The notes below the pieces were generated by a model. It was not told the origin of the DNA and made no database searches. It saw nothing but the letters and a program-made list of their open reading frames with translations. The position numbers were made by a program, and so were the translations under genes. From Pedobacter sp. SL55 (GTDB lineage Bacteria; Bacteroidota; Bacteroidia; Sphingobacteriales; Sphingobacteriaceae), in contig NZ_CP113059.1 of the NCBI RefSeq assembly GCF_026625705.1, positions 2,108,001 through 2,172,000 on the forward strand: DNA of 64,000 nucleotides, read 5' to 3'. This document shows positions 33,902 through 42,846 of this stretch, in pieces. Position 1 is the stretch's first letter, and each line of letters begins with the position of its first letter.

Positions 33902-34408
33902 TCAGTACCATAGAAAGCACAGCATTCCATAAAAGAAAAAGAAAAAACCACTCACATGTTCATTTATTCCATTTAAACCTAGTAGGTATGGAATAGGAAT
34001 TAATGTACTTAGCAACACAACGTGGATGATTTTTATTTTTACTTTAAACAGCATCCAAATGCAAAGTAAAACGATGTAGGCACTCCAAACGCCAACAAAA
34101 AGTTGTTTGTAATCTTCTAATCCATACGTTTCAAACCATTGGATGATAAAAAATCCACCGCCACCCGTAAAAAAGATAAACAGAAAGATAAATGGCAAAA
34201 AGTAAACAACAAATTTGATGCGTTGCTTTTCTTCGTAAAACTGATAAACAATAAACGAACCGATGATGATGGGAATGAAAAACACAGCCCCTCCATCAAT
34301 TAAAGCTAAAAAAGACGAAACAAAGTTGATCAGCATCAACTTTTGGAGCGTAGAAAAAAGCTGATTTTGATCTACATCCCTAAAAAATATGGCTTTTAAT
34401 TTTTTCAT
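33902..34408 (-). CDS. multi-pass membrane protein
   Basis: 168 residues with about five hydrophobic segments (20-40, 42-56, 64-85, 98-114 and 122-140) and a Phe-rich end (GFFFFFYGMLCFLWY). The N-terminus is basic and soluble (MKKLKAIFFRDVDQNQLFST). No family recognised. Gaps to its neighbours are 36 and 27 bp. Confidence 0.7.
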   Translation of the reverse strand: MKKLKAIFFRDVDQNQLFSTLQKLMLINFVSSFLALIDGGAVFFIPIIIGSFIVYQFYEEKQRIKFVVYFLPFIFLFIFFTGGGGFFIIQWFETYGLEDYKQLFVGVWSAYIVLLCIWMLFKVKIKIIHVVLLSTLIPIPYLLGLNGINEHVSGFFFFFYGMLCFLWY

Positions 34409-34435
34409 CGTTTAATCATTATTTTGCCAAATCAA

Positions 34436-35470
34436 CTAATAATAAACATCAATAAGTTTAAGCTTTGTTCGTACTGCTTCGTAATCTTTTTTAGTGAAAT
34501 TTATATCATAAATGGCAAATAAGCCACGCCACTTAATATTTGCAATGGATTTAAAGAACAAGGCTTTGTCAATTGGATTGTTGCTTAAATTAACGTTATA
34601 TAAACTTTTTAACGCCAAAATGCTGGCTGGATAATCTTTGAATTGGTTACCTTCGAGCGCTATTGATTTTAGCTTAGTAAGCAAAGCAAAAGACGATGGC
34701 AGTGTAGAAATTTTAGTAGATTGAATGACCACTTCGGTTAAGTTTGGCAGCTTATTGAAATTATTTGGCAACTCGGCAATATCACTTTTGTAAATGTAAA
34801 AAGCTTTTAAGCTAGGTATCTCAAACAACTGATTAGGAAACACCGAAAGCGGGTTTTTTTCCATCGAAATTGATGTGAGTTTTTTGAGTTTAGTTAAACT
34901 GTTGGGTAATACCTTAAATTTATTTCCATCGATGTTGAGTTCTTCTAAATTCACTAATTTCTCAAAGCCAATAGGCAAATCTTCTAACTCGTTTTCGCTT
35001 ACCGAAAGTTTTTTTAGGCTCGTATTTAATCGTGTAATTTCGGGCAGCGATTTTAGTTTTGCATTGCGTAATTCAAGTTCTTCCAGTTGCTCAGCTTCGT
35101 TAAATACTTTTGATATTAAAGTACTTAATTCTGCCTCATCAACGTTTTTCGTATAGCGATTATTTAATGAAAATCTTTTAATTATTTTAAAATCTACATC
35201 AGCAATTTCCGAAATTTTATAAACAGCTATGGTTTTTCCGTTGGCTAGCGAAATCCCAATTGACCTTGGTGCTTCTGTTAAATACATGCCCGGATCTGCG
35301 TTGCTGCCATATTGCGAAGGTTTTGGCTCTTTTATTGGTTCCGGTAGCAGCTCACGTTTTATTGCTGTAATCGGTTTATTTACTTTCTTTTTAATTGGTT
35401 TTTTAGTTTGTGCAAAGCTTAATGCAGCAATGCAGATCATTAAAAAAAGTAAAGTCGATTTTATTTTCAT
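34436..35470 (-). CDS. secreted leucine-rich-repeat protein
   Basis: 344 residues. Signal peptide to about residue 21 (AALSFAQ), then a basic linker (TKKPIKKKVNKPITAIKREL). From about 130 to 320 there are eight or nine leucine-rich repeats of about 23 residues: LEELELRNAKLKSLPEITRL, LEELNIDGNKFKVLPNSLTK and LKSIALEGNQFKDYPASILA. Such repeats bind proteins; the partner is unknown. Downstream of 35561-36202 and probably expressed from its regulated promoter. Confidence 0.88.
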   Translation of the reverse strand: MKIKSTLLFLMICIAALSFAQTKKPIKKKVNKPITAIKRELLPEPIKEPKPSQYGSNADPGMYLTEAPRSIGISLANGKTIAVYKISEIADVDFKIIKRFSLNNRYTKNVDEAELSTLISKVFNEAEQLEELELRNAKLKSLPEITRLNTSLKKLSVSENELEDLPIGFEKLVNLEELNIDGNKFKVLPNSLTKLKKLTSISMEKNPLSVFPNQLFEIPSLKAFYIYKSDIAELPNNFNKLPNLTEVVIQSTKISTLPSSFALLTKLKSIALEGNQFKDYPASILALKSLYNVNLSNNPIDKALFFKSIANIKWRGLFAIYDINFTKKDYEAVRTKLKLIDVYY

Positions 35471-35560
35471 GATGATGTTTTATCAGCTTGTTTTCTATTT
35501 ATTCTTGTATTCAAGAAAAGCCTTGTTGCTTATTTTGGGATTTTTTTTGCGTAACAACCT

Positions 35561-36202
35561 TTACTTAGCCGCTTGCCACTGCATGCTTAGTTTGCCTAAA
35601 TACTGCGAAAATTGTTGTTTTTGTTCTGGTGTTTGTAGTTTTTGCATCAGTTCTGCCGATTTTTTGTTCCATTCTATAAAAGCATTTTGTTTGGCTGCCA
35701 TTTCATGCTCGTTTTCATTTTTGTAAGCTGCTTTATATTCTTGCAATAATTTTTCAAAAGCGGCAAAGTGTGCGTCAACTTCTGGTATGCCGAAATCTGG
35801 TTTATCCGTAGCCTGAATTTTTTCTATGCCTTTAGCTCTAGCTTCTTCAGATGCTTTCATCAATTCTTCTGTTGTGGTTTTCTTGTTGCCTGTAATCAAT
35901 AAAATAGCGAAGAACAGCCCAAAAGCGGCAACAGCAATCATCCCAAAAATGTTTGGTTTACCATTTCCGTTTTTCCATTTGGTATACGCCCAATAAACCA
36001 AAGCTAAGCCTAAAAATAGCATAGCAACGGCTAAACCTACGTGGCCCAGTAGCTCAAAAACAGGATATAATATTCGGGGAATGTTGTAGCTGTTTTGTGC
36101 TTTGAAATAAAATGTACCTTGACTAAAAATGCCGGCTCCGATTAGGGTAATGGCAATGGCTTTTGCTTTTTCGGCAAGGTTTACTGTTTTGTTGTTTTCC
36201 AT
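35561..36202 (-). CDS. membrane protein with C-terminal helical domain, first gene after operator locus 3
   Basis: 213 residues. Membrane segments at about 12-30, 44-68 and 80-100, followed by a long charged helical domain (ELMKASEEARAKGIEKIQAT, then FEKLLQEYKAAYKNENEHEM) and ending KLSMQWQAAK. No family recognised. Its ATG is 58 bp from the phased operator sites at 36260-36311, which makes it the first gene of the transcription unit that probably also includes the LRR gene 34436-35470. Confidence 0.75.
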   Translation of the reverse strand: MENNKTVNLAEKAKAIAITLIGAGIFSQGTFYFKAQNSYNIPRILYPVFELLGHVGLAVAMLFLGLALVYWAYTKWKNGNGKPNIFGMIAVAAFGLFFAILLITGNKKTTTEELMKASEEARAKGIEKIQATDKPDFGIPEVDAHFAAFEKLLQEYKAAYKNENEHEMAAKQNAFIEWNKKSAELMQKLQTPEQKQQFSQYLGKLSMQWQAAK

Positions 36203-36674
36203 TTGTTTAAATATTAGATGAATGAAGATACATTTCTAGAAAATCAATTTATGCGAAGCTTATTATTCGCTTGTATTTATTAAAGATTTGCTGCTTTAAA
36301 ATTATTATTCGTAAACTAGATTTTTTGAAATTTTGAATAAACACGTGGCTATGGCGTAAAACTAAAAAGTAATTTATTACGTAAAATTAATGCGGATGAC
36401 AGTAACTCACACCTTTTCAGTCATCTCGAGCAGAGAGCAGCGAAGTCGAGAGCTTTTTTAAGTTTTTTTACGTTACTTTCAATAAAACCCCATTCAAAGA
36501 TCCGTCTCCCAATGTTTGGGGACAGGCTACAAGCTCGGGATGATGGTAGTGTTACTATGCCAGAAAGCCAATGGTTAATGGCGGTGCTTTAAAGAAAATC
36601 TCGTCTAACAACGAAAATCATAATTGAATACGATTATTTCAAGTTGATATGGCAAATAGAAATTCTTGAGCTTA
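36203..36674. other. 472-bp intergenic region: operator locus 3 and a hairpin repeat
   Basis: No gene seen. The left part holds the phased sites (36260-36311). Further right TCTCGA (36424-36429) and TCGAGA (36446-36451), followed by GCTTTTTT, form a hairpin with a T tract, part of the GTCATCTCGAGC repeat common in Bacteroidota. It could act as a terminator for transcription on the plus strand. Positions 36490-36560 hold further repeat-like sequence with GGGACAGGCTACAAGCTCGG. Confidence 0.6.
36260..36311 (-). promoter_or_regulatory. triple 21-bp-phased operator sites, locus 3
   Basis: Two perfect TTATTATTCG decamers (36260-36269 and 36302-36311) exactly 42 bp apart, with a degenerate copy TAAAGATTTG (seven of ten) at the expected midpoint 36281-36290. 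On the minus strand they lead to gene 35561-36202. A candidate -7 element TAGAAATG begins 20 bp beyond the proximal site (36239 downward). Confidence 0.7.
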
Positions 36675-37616
36675 CTACTTTTTCTTTTCGGTTTTAATTA
36701 AAACAGATTTCCCATTTTCGATTTTATAGTAAGTGTAATGCATGTAGGGATCATCTTCGTACACTCGTTCTTCTTTTACGATAAACAACTTACCATTTTG
36801 CCATTTAAAATATTGGGTTCCTTCATTACCACTGCCATCGGCATCTACAGTTTGGGCTTCTTTTTTAACGGCATCAAAAAATACCACGCCCATATCGTTT
36901 AATTGCTTGTTTTGGATAAAGCCACGTTTGGCAGGGTGGTAGATAAAATACCGATAAGCATAATCGCCTTTGGCCAAACCGGGGTAGTAAATAGGAACTT
37001 TAAAATCTAAGTAGCCATCAAAATTCAAATCTTGTAATATAATTTCAGCTTCTTTGGTGTACACATCATCAAAATCTACAAAGGCCCAACGCATACTTTT
37101 ATTCACAAAAACCTTTAACGAAAGCAGATTGAAATAATATTGCGCATCGGCAGGTAAGTAATCTAATTTAACCCGGTTTCTAGTATATTGAAAAACATAG
37201 CTAGATGGACTAAATGTCTTTAAATTTTCTCTGGCAGTAAGTTTTACCGTTAACTCTTTTGCGTTTTCGCCAGGTTTTTGCCAATTACCGTTTAAATAAA
37301 TTTGATCTACATAATTTAACCTAAAGCTGCCCGTTTTTTCATAATGCCCTTTTTTATCATTGTAAACCTCTTCTTGTAAAGTTAGTGTGCCATCTTCTAA
37401 AATGCCTTCTAATAAGATTTTTTGCAAACTGCTGTTTTTGGTGTAATAATACTCGCCAGCTACGCTATCCGTTTGTTGGTCTAGCTCTAGTTTCATCTCG
37501 ATAGGGTAGTTGCCAACTGTTCCCGTAAAATTTATAATCGAAGTAACTTTAGCTTCTTGCGCTTTTACCTCAAAAAAAGACAGTGCTGATAATAGTATGA
37601 TAAGTATTTTTTTCAT
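36675..37616 (-). CDS. secreted protein with Asp-loop motif
   Basis: 313 residues with signal peptide (to about 20, FFEVKAQ). The segment LNFDGYLDFKVPIYYPGLAK resembles the XAC2610/VCBS-type Asp loop of periplasmic proteins, and KREGFI-like PAKRGFIQNKQLND follows it as in that group. The N-terminal half reads as beta sandwich (IINFTGTVGNYPIEMKLELD). The role is unknown. It is a single gene with non-coding repeats on both sides. Confidence 0.77.
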   Translation of the reverse strand: MKKILIILLSALSFFEVKAQEAKVTSIINFTGTVGNYPIEMKLELDQQTDSVAGEYYYTKNSSLQKILLEGILEDGTLTLQEEVYNDKKGHYEKTGSFRLNYVDQIYLNGNWQKPGENAKELTVKLTARENLKTFSPSSYVFQYTRNRVKLDYLPADAQYYFNLLSLKVFVNKSMRWAFVDFDDVYTKEAEIILQDLNFDGYLDFKVPIYYPGLAKGDYAYRYFIYHPAKRGFIQNKQLNDMGVVFFDAVKKEAQTVDADGSGNEGTQYFKWQNGKLFIVKEERVYEDDPYMHYTYYKIENGKSVLIKTEKKK

Positions 37617-38007
37617 TGGTTGTTTAATTATCTAAATCGGTTTTTTTTCTAATGAAAAGCTCATTGTGAGGATGTAAATGTTAATTCATATTTAGCTCTT
37701 TGCCGCTGGGCATTTTACTTTTGAGGCATCAAAAGTAACCAAAAATGCTTGTCAATCCCTTAGGTGCCTTTTCACAAACCTACGCTCATCAAAAAAACAG
37801 CGGCACTTTGTTTTGTTCGTTAGTGAGAAACAAAAGCTTCTACGGACGCAGACACAAAACCACTGCGTTTAAGGTTTGGCAGTGCCAATTTTTCTTTTGT
37901 GCTTCTGTTTTTTTGATTGGGCTGGCACTGGAATTGACGGTCGATCTTGGCATCAAACAGTGATCTTTCAATGCAACTTAGCAAAGTTTCTAAAATACCT
38001 ACGAACT
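37617..38007. repeat. 391-bp gene-free region with dispersed repeat family D
   Basis: No gene seen; the plus-strand frame at 37745-37963 is low-complexity and unlike a protein. Positions 37691-37748 (TTAGCTCTTTGCCGCTGGGC, then ACTTTTGAGGCATCAAAAGT) match 60241-60300 with small changes. The core CTTTTGAGGCATCAAAAG is palindromic. This is a short dispersed repeat of unknown origin. Confidence 0.6.
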
Positions 38008-38916
38008 CTAATAATCGAACCATTCTAAAATATAAGCTTCATTTTTTTGCTCTGCACCTTTATAAAGGTCAATAGGTTTACCATAAAATAACTGCATGGC
38101 TTTGGCATCAAATTTTGCCCTACAATCATCTATGGTTAACCTGCAATAAACTTTTACCGGGACTAAAAACTGGCTCTCATTGTTGGCATTATAACCTCCA
38201 ATGGTTTTCTCATTATCATCAGCGCTAGCAAAATAATATTCGCAACGATTGTAGTTTATAGTTCTGCTCTTGATGTTATTTTCAGACTTTTTATTACCAT
38301 CAGCACGATAATAATCTGCTAATTTTGAGGGTAACGCAGTTAGTTCGGCAAGAGTTAATGGTATATGCACAATAAAATACAGAAAGTATTTATTCGTATG
38401 GTGTTCTACAAAATAACGCCTCCTGTCAGACCATCTGCCTTCATTAAATTTTTCGAGTTCTTTTCGTCTGGCCGTATACTTCGCTTCATCCTCAATAATT
38501 TCTTTATTGTGCTTAATCTTTTTAAAAATTTTGGGGTCGAGCTTTTTCGGGTCGATATTTAACACATATTGCGCATTGGTGTAAACAGCCCTGCCTTCTT
38601 TATAATAACTGATGTAGGCGTTCCAACGTGGAATACTGCTCATCCAGCTCACATCTATTATTAATGAAGCTAAATCTGCAGGTTTAATGCTGTATTGCTC
38701 ATCACCTATTTTGGCAATCAAAAAATCTATTCCCTCTTTAAAATCAGGTATAAAATCGCCAACGGGTTTGCGTTGTTTAATTAAACTAAAAGGTTCTACA
38801 GGAACTGTGCTTATTTTATCTTCCATTTTAGTGGGTTTTACTTCCTGCCCAATGCAATTAAAAGAGGCAAACAACAAAAAAATGATGGTTATTTTAAATT
38901 GCATAAGGTTATTCAT
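38008..38916 (-). CDS. secreted protein of unknown function
   Basis: 302 residues, probably starting at MNNLMQFKITIIFLLFASFN with signal cleavage after CIGQ; a Cys two residues before is not in a good lipobox. A basic-acidic middle (KKLDPKIFKKIKHNKEIIED, RRKELEKFNEGRWSDRRRYF) precedes a beta-rich C-terminus (PVKVYCRLTIDDCRAKFDAK). No domain recognised. Between it and 39059-40129 is a 142-bp spacer with a GC-rich hairpin at 38964-38982. Confidence 0.73.
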   Translation of the reverse strand: MNNLMQFKITIIFLLFASFNCIGQEVKPTKMEDKISTVPVEPFSLIKQRKPVGDFIPDFKEGIDFLIAKIGDEQYSIKPADLASLIIDVSWMSSIPRWNAYISYYKEGRAVYTNAQYVLNIDPKKLDPKIFKKIKHNKEIIEDEAKYTARRKELEKFNEGRWSDRRRYFVEHHTNKYFLYFIVHIPLTLAELTALPSKLADYYRADGNKKSENNIKSRTINYNRCEYYFASADDNEKTIGGYNANNESQFLVPVKVYCRLTIDDCRAKFDAKAMQLFYGKPIDLYKGAEQKNEAYILEWFDY

Positions 38917-39058
38917 CTTTATTCTTTCAGCTTTAGTCTTTAATCTTTAGAGCCCCACCCCAACCCTCCCCAGAAGGGAGGGAGCGCAAAACGCTAAACC
39001 TTTTTCCTCAAAGTCTTTTCAGCTTTATTCTTTAGTCTTTGTTCCTTGCTCTTTGCTC
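38917..39058. repeat. intergenic repeats with GC-rich hairpin
   Basis: CCCTCCC-CAGAA-GGGAGGG at 38964-38982 is a perfect stem of 7 bp, flanked by CTTTAGTCTTT-type direct repeats (38925-38950 and 39008-39058). The CTTTGTTCCTTGCTCTTTGC stretch recurs, inverted, around 59669-59752. Terminator function is possible but there is no T tract. Confidence 0.55.
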
Positions 39059-40129
39059 TTAAATTGTATACTGTCTACTAATTTTTTCTTCGGGTTTGGC
39101 GCTACACAAATAAAGCACTAACAAAAAGAAATATTCTAGAGGTTTCATTAATAGATAAACGGCATTTGATGCTTTAGCTGTAGTAATTTTTCGCGATAGC
39201 GGATAACCGTACTTATCGTAAAATCCCCTAATCACTTTGTGCAAACGAGGTGCGTTTTCTTGTATCAATTCTTCAAAAGCATTGGCAATTAACAACTGGC
39301 GGTTTACCACAATTTCGTGACCGTGCCTTTTACCCAAGCGTAATGGTTTTACAACTTTGGGCGTTCCGCAAACAGCAACGGTACATAGGTAATGGCCATT
39401 ATGTTCTAAAAAAGGCGGATGTGTTTTTTGAGAGAATGTCCAAGTGGTGGTTTCGGTAAAAACTTTAGTGATCGAGTTCGCATCTTGTCCGAAGAGGATT
39501 AAAATAGCCACCACTACTGCAAAGACTGGCAAAATCATCAGAAAAATCCATAAAGGAAGTGAATTGGTTTGGGCTAGTTTTTGGTTGAGGTAGTTTAAAT
39601 ATTTGCTGCGGTAGTTTTTAGTGGCCGAAAAGGTAATTTCGTTACTTACAATTTTGTTTAAAACTATAATGCTTGTAACGATGTAAAAAAATGGCAAAGG
39701 CACAAATAGAAATTCTCCTTTACCATGTAAGGTGTTGCTACCCGTTTGGATAAGGACAGCAAAACTTATAGGCAGGCCAATAATTACAAAAACCACACAG
39801 AGTGAAAATAGCAAAGGTGGTAAATTACGGCGCTTGTACCAGAGTTTAATTAGCGCCAACATGGATAGCAGGAAAAATACCAAAAGCGTAGGCAAATGTT
39901 TAGCTGCAAATGGCGTGTAACCACCATCAACAACATCAATGGCAGTATAATAATCATCGCCATTAAAAAGCCAAATAAAACTAAACAAACAGGCTGATAA
40001 GAAAAATAGACTGATGTAAACGAATTCGCCAAAAACGGTTATTGGCTTTGCGTTTCGCCTAATTTCTTTGTAAAAAAGATAGCCCAAAATAGGGCAAGTA
40101 ATAAGCAATAAAATGATGGCTGCAATCAT
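39059..40129 (-). CDS. DUF6688-like multi-pass membrane protein
   Basis: 356 residues with about seven hydrophobic segments (2-20, 35-56, 82-103, 108-130, 145-165, 196-220, 330-346). The soluble stretch before the last segment, YLCTVAVCGTPKVVKPLRLG, KRHGHEIVVNRQLLIANAFE and YDKYGYPLSRKI, matches my memory of DUF6688, a membrane family of unknown function. It ends five bases before the ATG-proximal region of 40134-40964's stop, so the two are probably co-transcribed. Confidence 0.8.
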   Translation of the reverse strand: MIAAIILLLITCPILGYLFYKEIRRNAKPITVFGEFVYISLFFLSACLFSFIWLFNGDDYYTAIDVVDGGYTPFAAKHLPTLLVFFLLSMLALIKLWYKRRNLPPLLFSLCVVFVIIGLPISFAVLIQTGSNTLHGKGEFLFVPLPFFYIVTSIIVLNKIVSNEITFSATKNYRSKYLNYLNQKLAQTNSLPLWIFLMILPVFAVVVAILILFGQDANSITKVFTETTTWTFSQKTHPPFLEHNGHYLCTVAVCGTPKVVKPLRLGKRHGHEIVVNRQLLIANAFEELIQENAPRLHKVIRGFYDKYGYPLSRKITTAKASNAVYLLMKPLEYFFLLVLYLCSAKPEEKISRQYTI

Positions 40130-40133
40130 TTGC

Positions 40134-40964
40134 TTATTTCGTTTTCGTTAATTTCATTTGGTATAAATCCACCTCAGAGATATTGTATTTTCCTGTTAGC
40201 TGCTTAATCTTACCTGCATCAAAAATCATTTTCGTATTGTTCAAAACCTGATAGCTTCCTTTAGTATTGGTGGTATCTGGTGGTCGGTTGGGGCCTTCAA
40301 AACTGCTTTTGTATTCGCAAATCATGTTGATTTTTAGCGGAGATTTTTCATCATTAAACCTCACAGCTATCGTTCTCCTAATCATTCCCTCTGGGAGATT
40401 TTTTGCACCACTATAATAATTATCTGTTAGTGCTTGAAACTCGCCATAAAACGGACTACATCTATCTGTTTTGCACCAATCTTTAAAACCATTTTTAACT
40501 AAAAAAAGTGTATCTGCCTTTTTGGTAAAGCCCAATTGCCAATCGCTATTTTTTAGCAATGCTGATACATCGAAAGTTTGGTTTATCCTCTTTAAAAAAA
40601 TCGTATCGATAACTGTTTTCGCTCCTTTTCTTTGTCCACCACCCCATTTACTATATATTAAAACCGCATCATTTACAAAACCTTCTTTTTCTACTGGCTC
40701 CCAAACCATTAAGGGTGGCGCTTCCATCACAAACATCTCACTTAGCAAAAAGGCATTATAACGTTGTTCGGGTAATTTAAATCTTCCGTTGTTATCGGTT
40801 ACAACTTCGCCAACTTTGCAATTGGCAATTGGGTTTTTAGCATAATCTACAATCACGCCAGTAATCTCTGGTCGCCTAAGGCGAGAGATGCAAGATTGCA
40901 ATGAGAGAAAACTACAACCAAGCAGTATAAAAAAGAGGTGTGTTTTAAACTTTATGTTTTTCAT
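40134..40964 (-). CDS. lipoprotein with carboxypeptidase-regulatory-like domain
   Basis: 276 residues, lipobox SLQSCISR (Cys about 25). Residues 33-65 (ITGVIVDYAKNPIANCKVGE, then TDNNGRFKLPEQ) are the start of a CarboxypepD_reg-like beta sandwich, frequent at the N-terminus of Bacteroidota surface proteins. The rest (ALLKNSDWQLGFTKKADTLF) is not recognised. Function unknown; exposed at the outer membrane or periplasmic. Confidence 0.8.
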   Translation of the reverse strand: MKNIKFKTHLFFILLGCSFLSLQSCISRLRRPEITGVIVDYAKNPIANCKVGEVVTDNNGRFKLPEQRYNAFLLSEMFVMEAPPLMVWEPVEKEGFVNDAVLIYSKWGGGQRKGAKTVIDTIFLKRINQTFDVSALLKNSDWQLGFTKKADTLFLVKNGFKDWCKTDRCSPFYGEFQALTDNYYSGAKNLPEGMIRRTIAVRFNDEKSPLKINMICEYKSSFEGPNRPPDTTNTKGSYQVLNNTKMIFDAGKIKQLTGKYNISEVDLYQMKLTKTK

Positions 40965-40991
40965 TTTTTAATTGTTGATTTTTTTACTCAT

Positions 40992-41663
40992 TTATCCTGC
41001 TAATTCAATCTTTTTAAAATAATTTTTTTTACCATCAAGCACATCAAAAATATAAATCACGTTGTATTCGCCTTCGCTTATCTTTTCGCCGCTTTCATCT
41101 AAAGTATTATTGCCATAATTCATATTTAAATATAATGCGGTTTGTTCTTCATAATAATAATCAGCTATCATTTGATAATGCTTCCCATCTGCTATAAACT
41201 GGGGTGTTTCTGCATGATGTTTGGTAAATAACTGCGCTGTTTTAATTTTCATGATGGTTTTAACAAAATCAGCGTTGAAAATTATTTGCGAAAATTCATC
41301 TAAATACTCTTCATAAAATAAATCAGGATTAACATATTTAGCTTTTCTCTTTGCTATTTCTACATCATTGAATGACAGTAATGAACAAATGCCCGAGTTA
41401 TCGCCAACAATAGGAAACCTAAAATAACTTTTCAGCTTTGCTTTATCTTTAGCGTAAACTGCTTGTCTAAAATTTTTAAAATCATCAATCCAAGTTTTAA
41501 CTTCGATATAATTGTTATTTACCTTAGTATTTAGCGTGTCTTTTACAGGATCAAAGGATCGCTTTTCAACGTTATGTTTTGGTTGTTCGATGGTTTTATT
41601 TAATTTATTTTTACAGGCATACAATCCGATTAAAAACATTATCATTAAACTAATTTTTTTCAT
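40992..41663 (-). CDS. lipoprotein of unknown function
   Basis: 223 residues with lipobox IGLYACKNK (Cys about 17). Contains KTWIDDFKNFRQAVYAKDKA and FRFPIVGDNSGICSLLSFND; the ending YIFDVLDGKKNYFKKIELAG reads like a beta hairpin. No family recognised. It starts 14 bp inside the 3' end of 41650-42038, consistent with coupling. Confidence 0.75.
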   Translation of the reverse strand: MKKISLMIMFLIGLYACKNKLNKTIEQPKHNVEKRSFDPVKDTLNTKVNNNYIEVKTWIDDFKNFRQAVYAKDKAKLKSYFRFPIVGDNSGICSLLSFNDVEIAKRKAKYVNPDLFYEEYLDEFSQIIFNADFVKTIMKIKTAQLFTKHHAETPQFIADGKHYQMIADYYYEEQTALYLNMNYGNNTLDESGEKISEGEYNVIYIFDVLDGKKNYFKKIELAG

Positions 41664-42038
41664 AATTATCTAGGTTTAATCCATTTGTATTAAAAATTAA
41701 GCTTTCATTATCTATCGTTATCTCAGCCATTTCTCCATTAGTTCTCGTGACTAAGTGATATTCTTTTTTGTTGATGGTAATTGTAACTCCCTTTTCGCCA
41801 ACTTTAATGTCTTGGTTTGGCTCGTAGCTCAATTTTTTTAATGCTTTTTTTAGGTTTTCGAGCTGTGTTTTGTTCAGTAAAATGTTCCGTAATTATTCTG
41901 TACCTCTGCCTTTTCAATACGATTTAAATTAACAAAATCTGCCAATAGCGTTTCATTTTTAACTTTAGAATTTGCTCCACATGACGAAATGAGTAAAAAA
42001 ATAGCAACAGGTAGGAAAATAGAATTGATATAATTCAT
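41650..42038 (-). CDS. small lipoprotein, frameshifted in this sequence
   Basis: The start is ATG 42036-42038, MNYINSIFLPVAIFLLISSC, a lipoprotein signal. The printed frame stops at 41874 after NNYGTFY, but the frame from 41877 continues without a break: LNKTQLENLKKALKKLSYEP, then VGEKGVTITINKKEYHLVTR and NESLIFNTNGLNLDNYEKN, ending at 41650. One added base (TAC-CTG in place of TACTG, at about 41877) gives a single protein of about 129 residues. I treat the two short ORFs as one gene. Family not recognised. Confidence 0.75.
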
Positions 42039-42139
42039 ATTAGTTTTATTTAACATCCACTATATATTTTTTGCCAACTAAAGTTGTAAAATTGCAACAG
42101 CTCGCAAACCACCAATCGATCACCAATAGAAAATCAATC

Positions 42140-42742
42140 TTAAATTACTTTGGCTTCTTTTAATTTTCCCTCTATTAGCGTTATGGTTTCTTCGGCATCG
42201 GGCATTCCGCCAAAAAAACCTGCCGTTCGCCAAGTTCTTGCTTGCCAGACTACTGCTTTTGTAGCAACATCATATAGGTTAAATAAGTAAGTAACACTTT
42301 TTAGATCCATACCTCTAGAACTTAGGTTTGTGATGGTAACTTTAAAAATGTAGGGCTTACCATTTTGTTCGGCAATTTCCCAAACATTTGGTTCAGTTCC
42401 TCTATACGCATCTAATTCTATCATCTTTTTGGTAGCGAGTTCCGACATTGTTTTAATCTCTTCGTTTTTTACCATGCCTCTTGCTTTTAAGGCATTATAC
42501 AAGGGTTCAATAAAATCAGTTCTTTCTGCAGTTGGACTTACCACCGCTTCAGTAAAGGAAACTTTTTCTAGCTCTTCTTCGTGCCAGAATAACGCGTTTT
42601 TAATTGGCGATGATATTTTTGCAGATTTAAGAACTTCGAAGTCGGGCTTACCAAAAATGCCCCGGTAAATAGCCCCGCCAATAGCAAAAACAAATACGCC
42701 AACAACTAACAGGCCTAATGCAGTTTTTATTTTGTCTTTCAT
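42140..42742 (-). CDS. membrane-anchored protein of unknown function
   Basis: 200 residues with one N-terminal hydrophobic segment (about 7-29, LGLLVVGVFVFAIGGAIYRG). The remainder is mixed and probably exported: FWHEEELEKVSFTEAVVSPT, then LFNLYDVATKAVVWQARTWR. No family recognised. Upstream is a 104-bp gap after the DUF4274 gene. Confidence 0.73.
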   Translation of the reverse strand: MKDKIKTALGLLVVGVFVFAIGGAIYRGIFGKPDFEVLKSAKISSPIKNALFWHEEELEKVSFTEAVVSPTAERTDFIEPLYNALKARGMVKNEEIKTMSELATKKMIELDAYRGTEPNVWEIAEQNGKPYIFKVTITNLSSRGMDLKSVTYLFNLYDVATKAVVWQARTWRTAGFFGGMPDAEETITLIEGKLKEAKVI

Positions 42743-42846
42743 CTGATTTTTGTGTTTGTAATGCGTTTAGACATTTATTTTTGTGTTGAAAATTACCTCC
42801 ATATAACATAATCATAATTTCAAATCATGAATTTAAAACCATAGCG

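Noticed and set aside
37745..37963. Plus-strand ORF of 72 codons
   Set aside because: Low-complexity composition, no homologous feel, lies over a dispersed repeat between two minus-strand genes.
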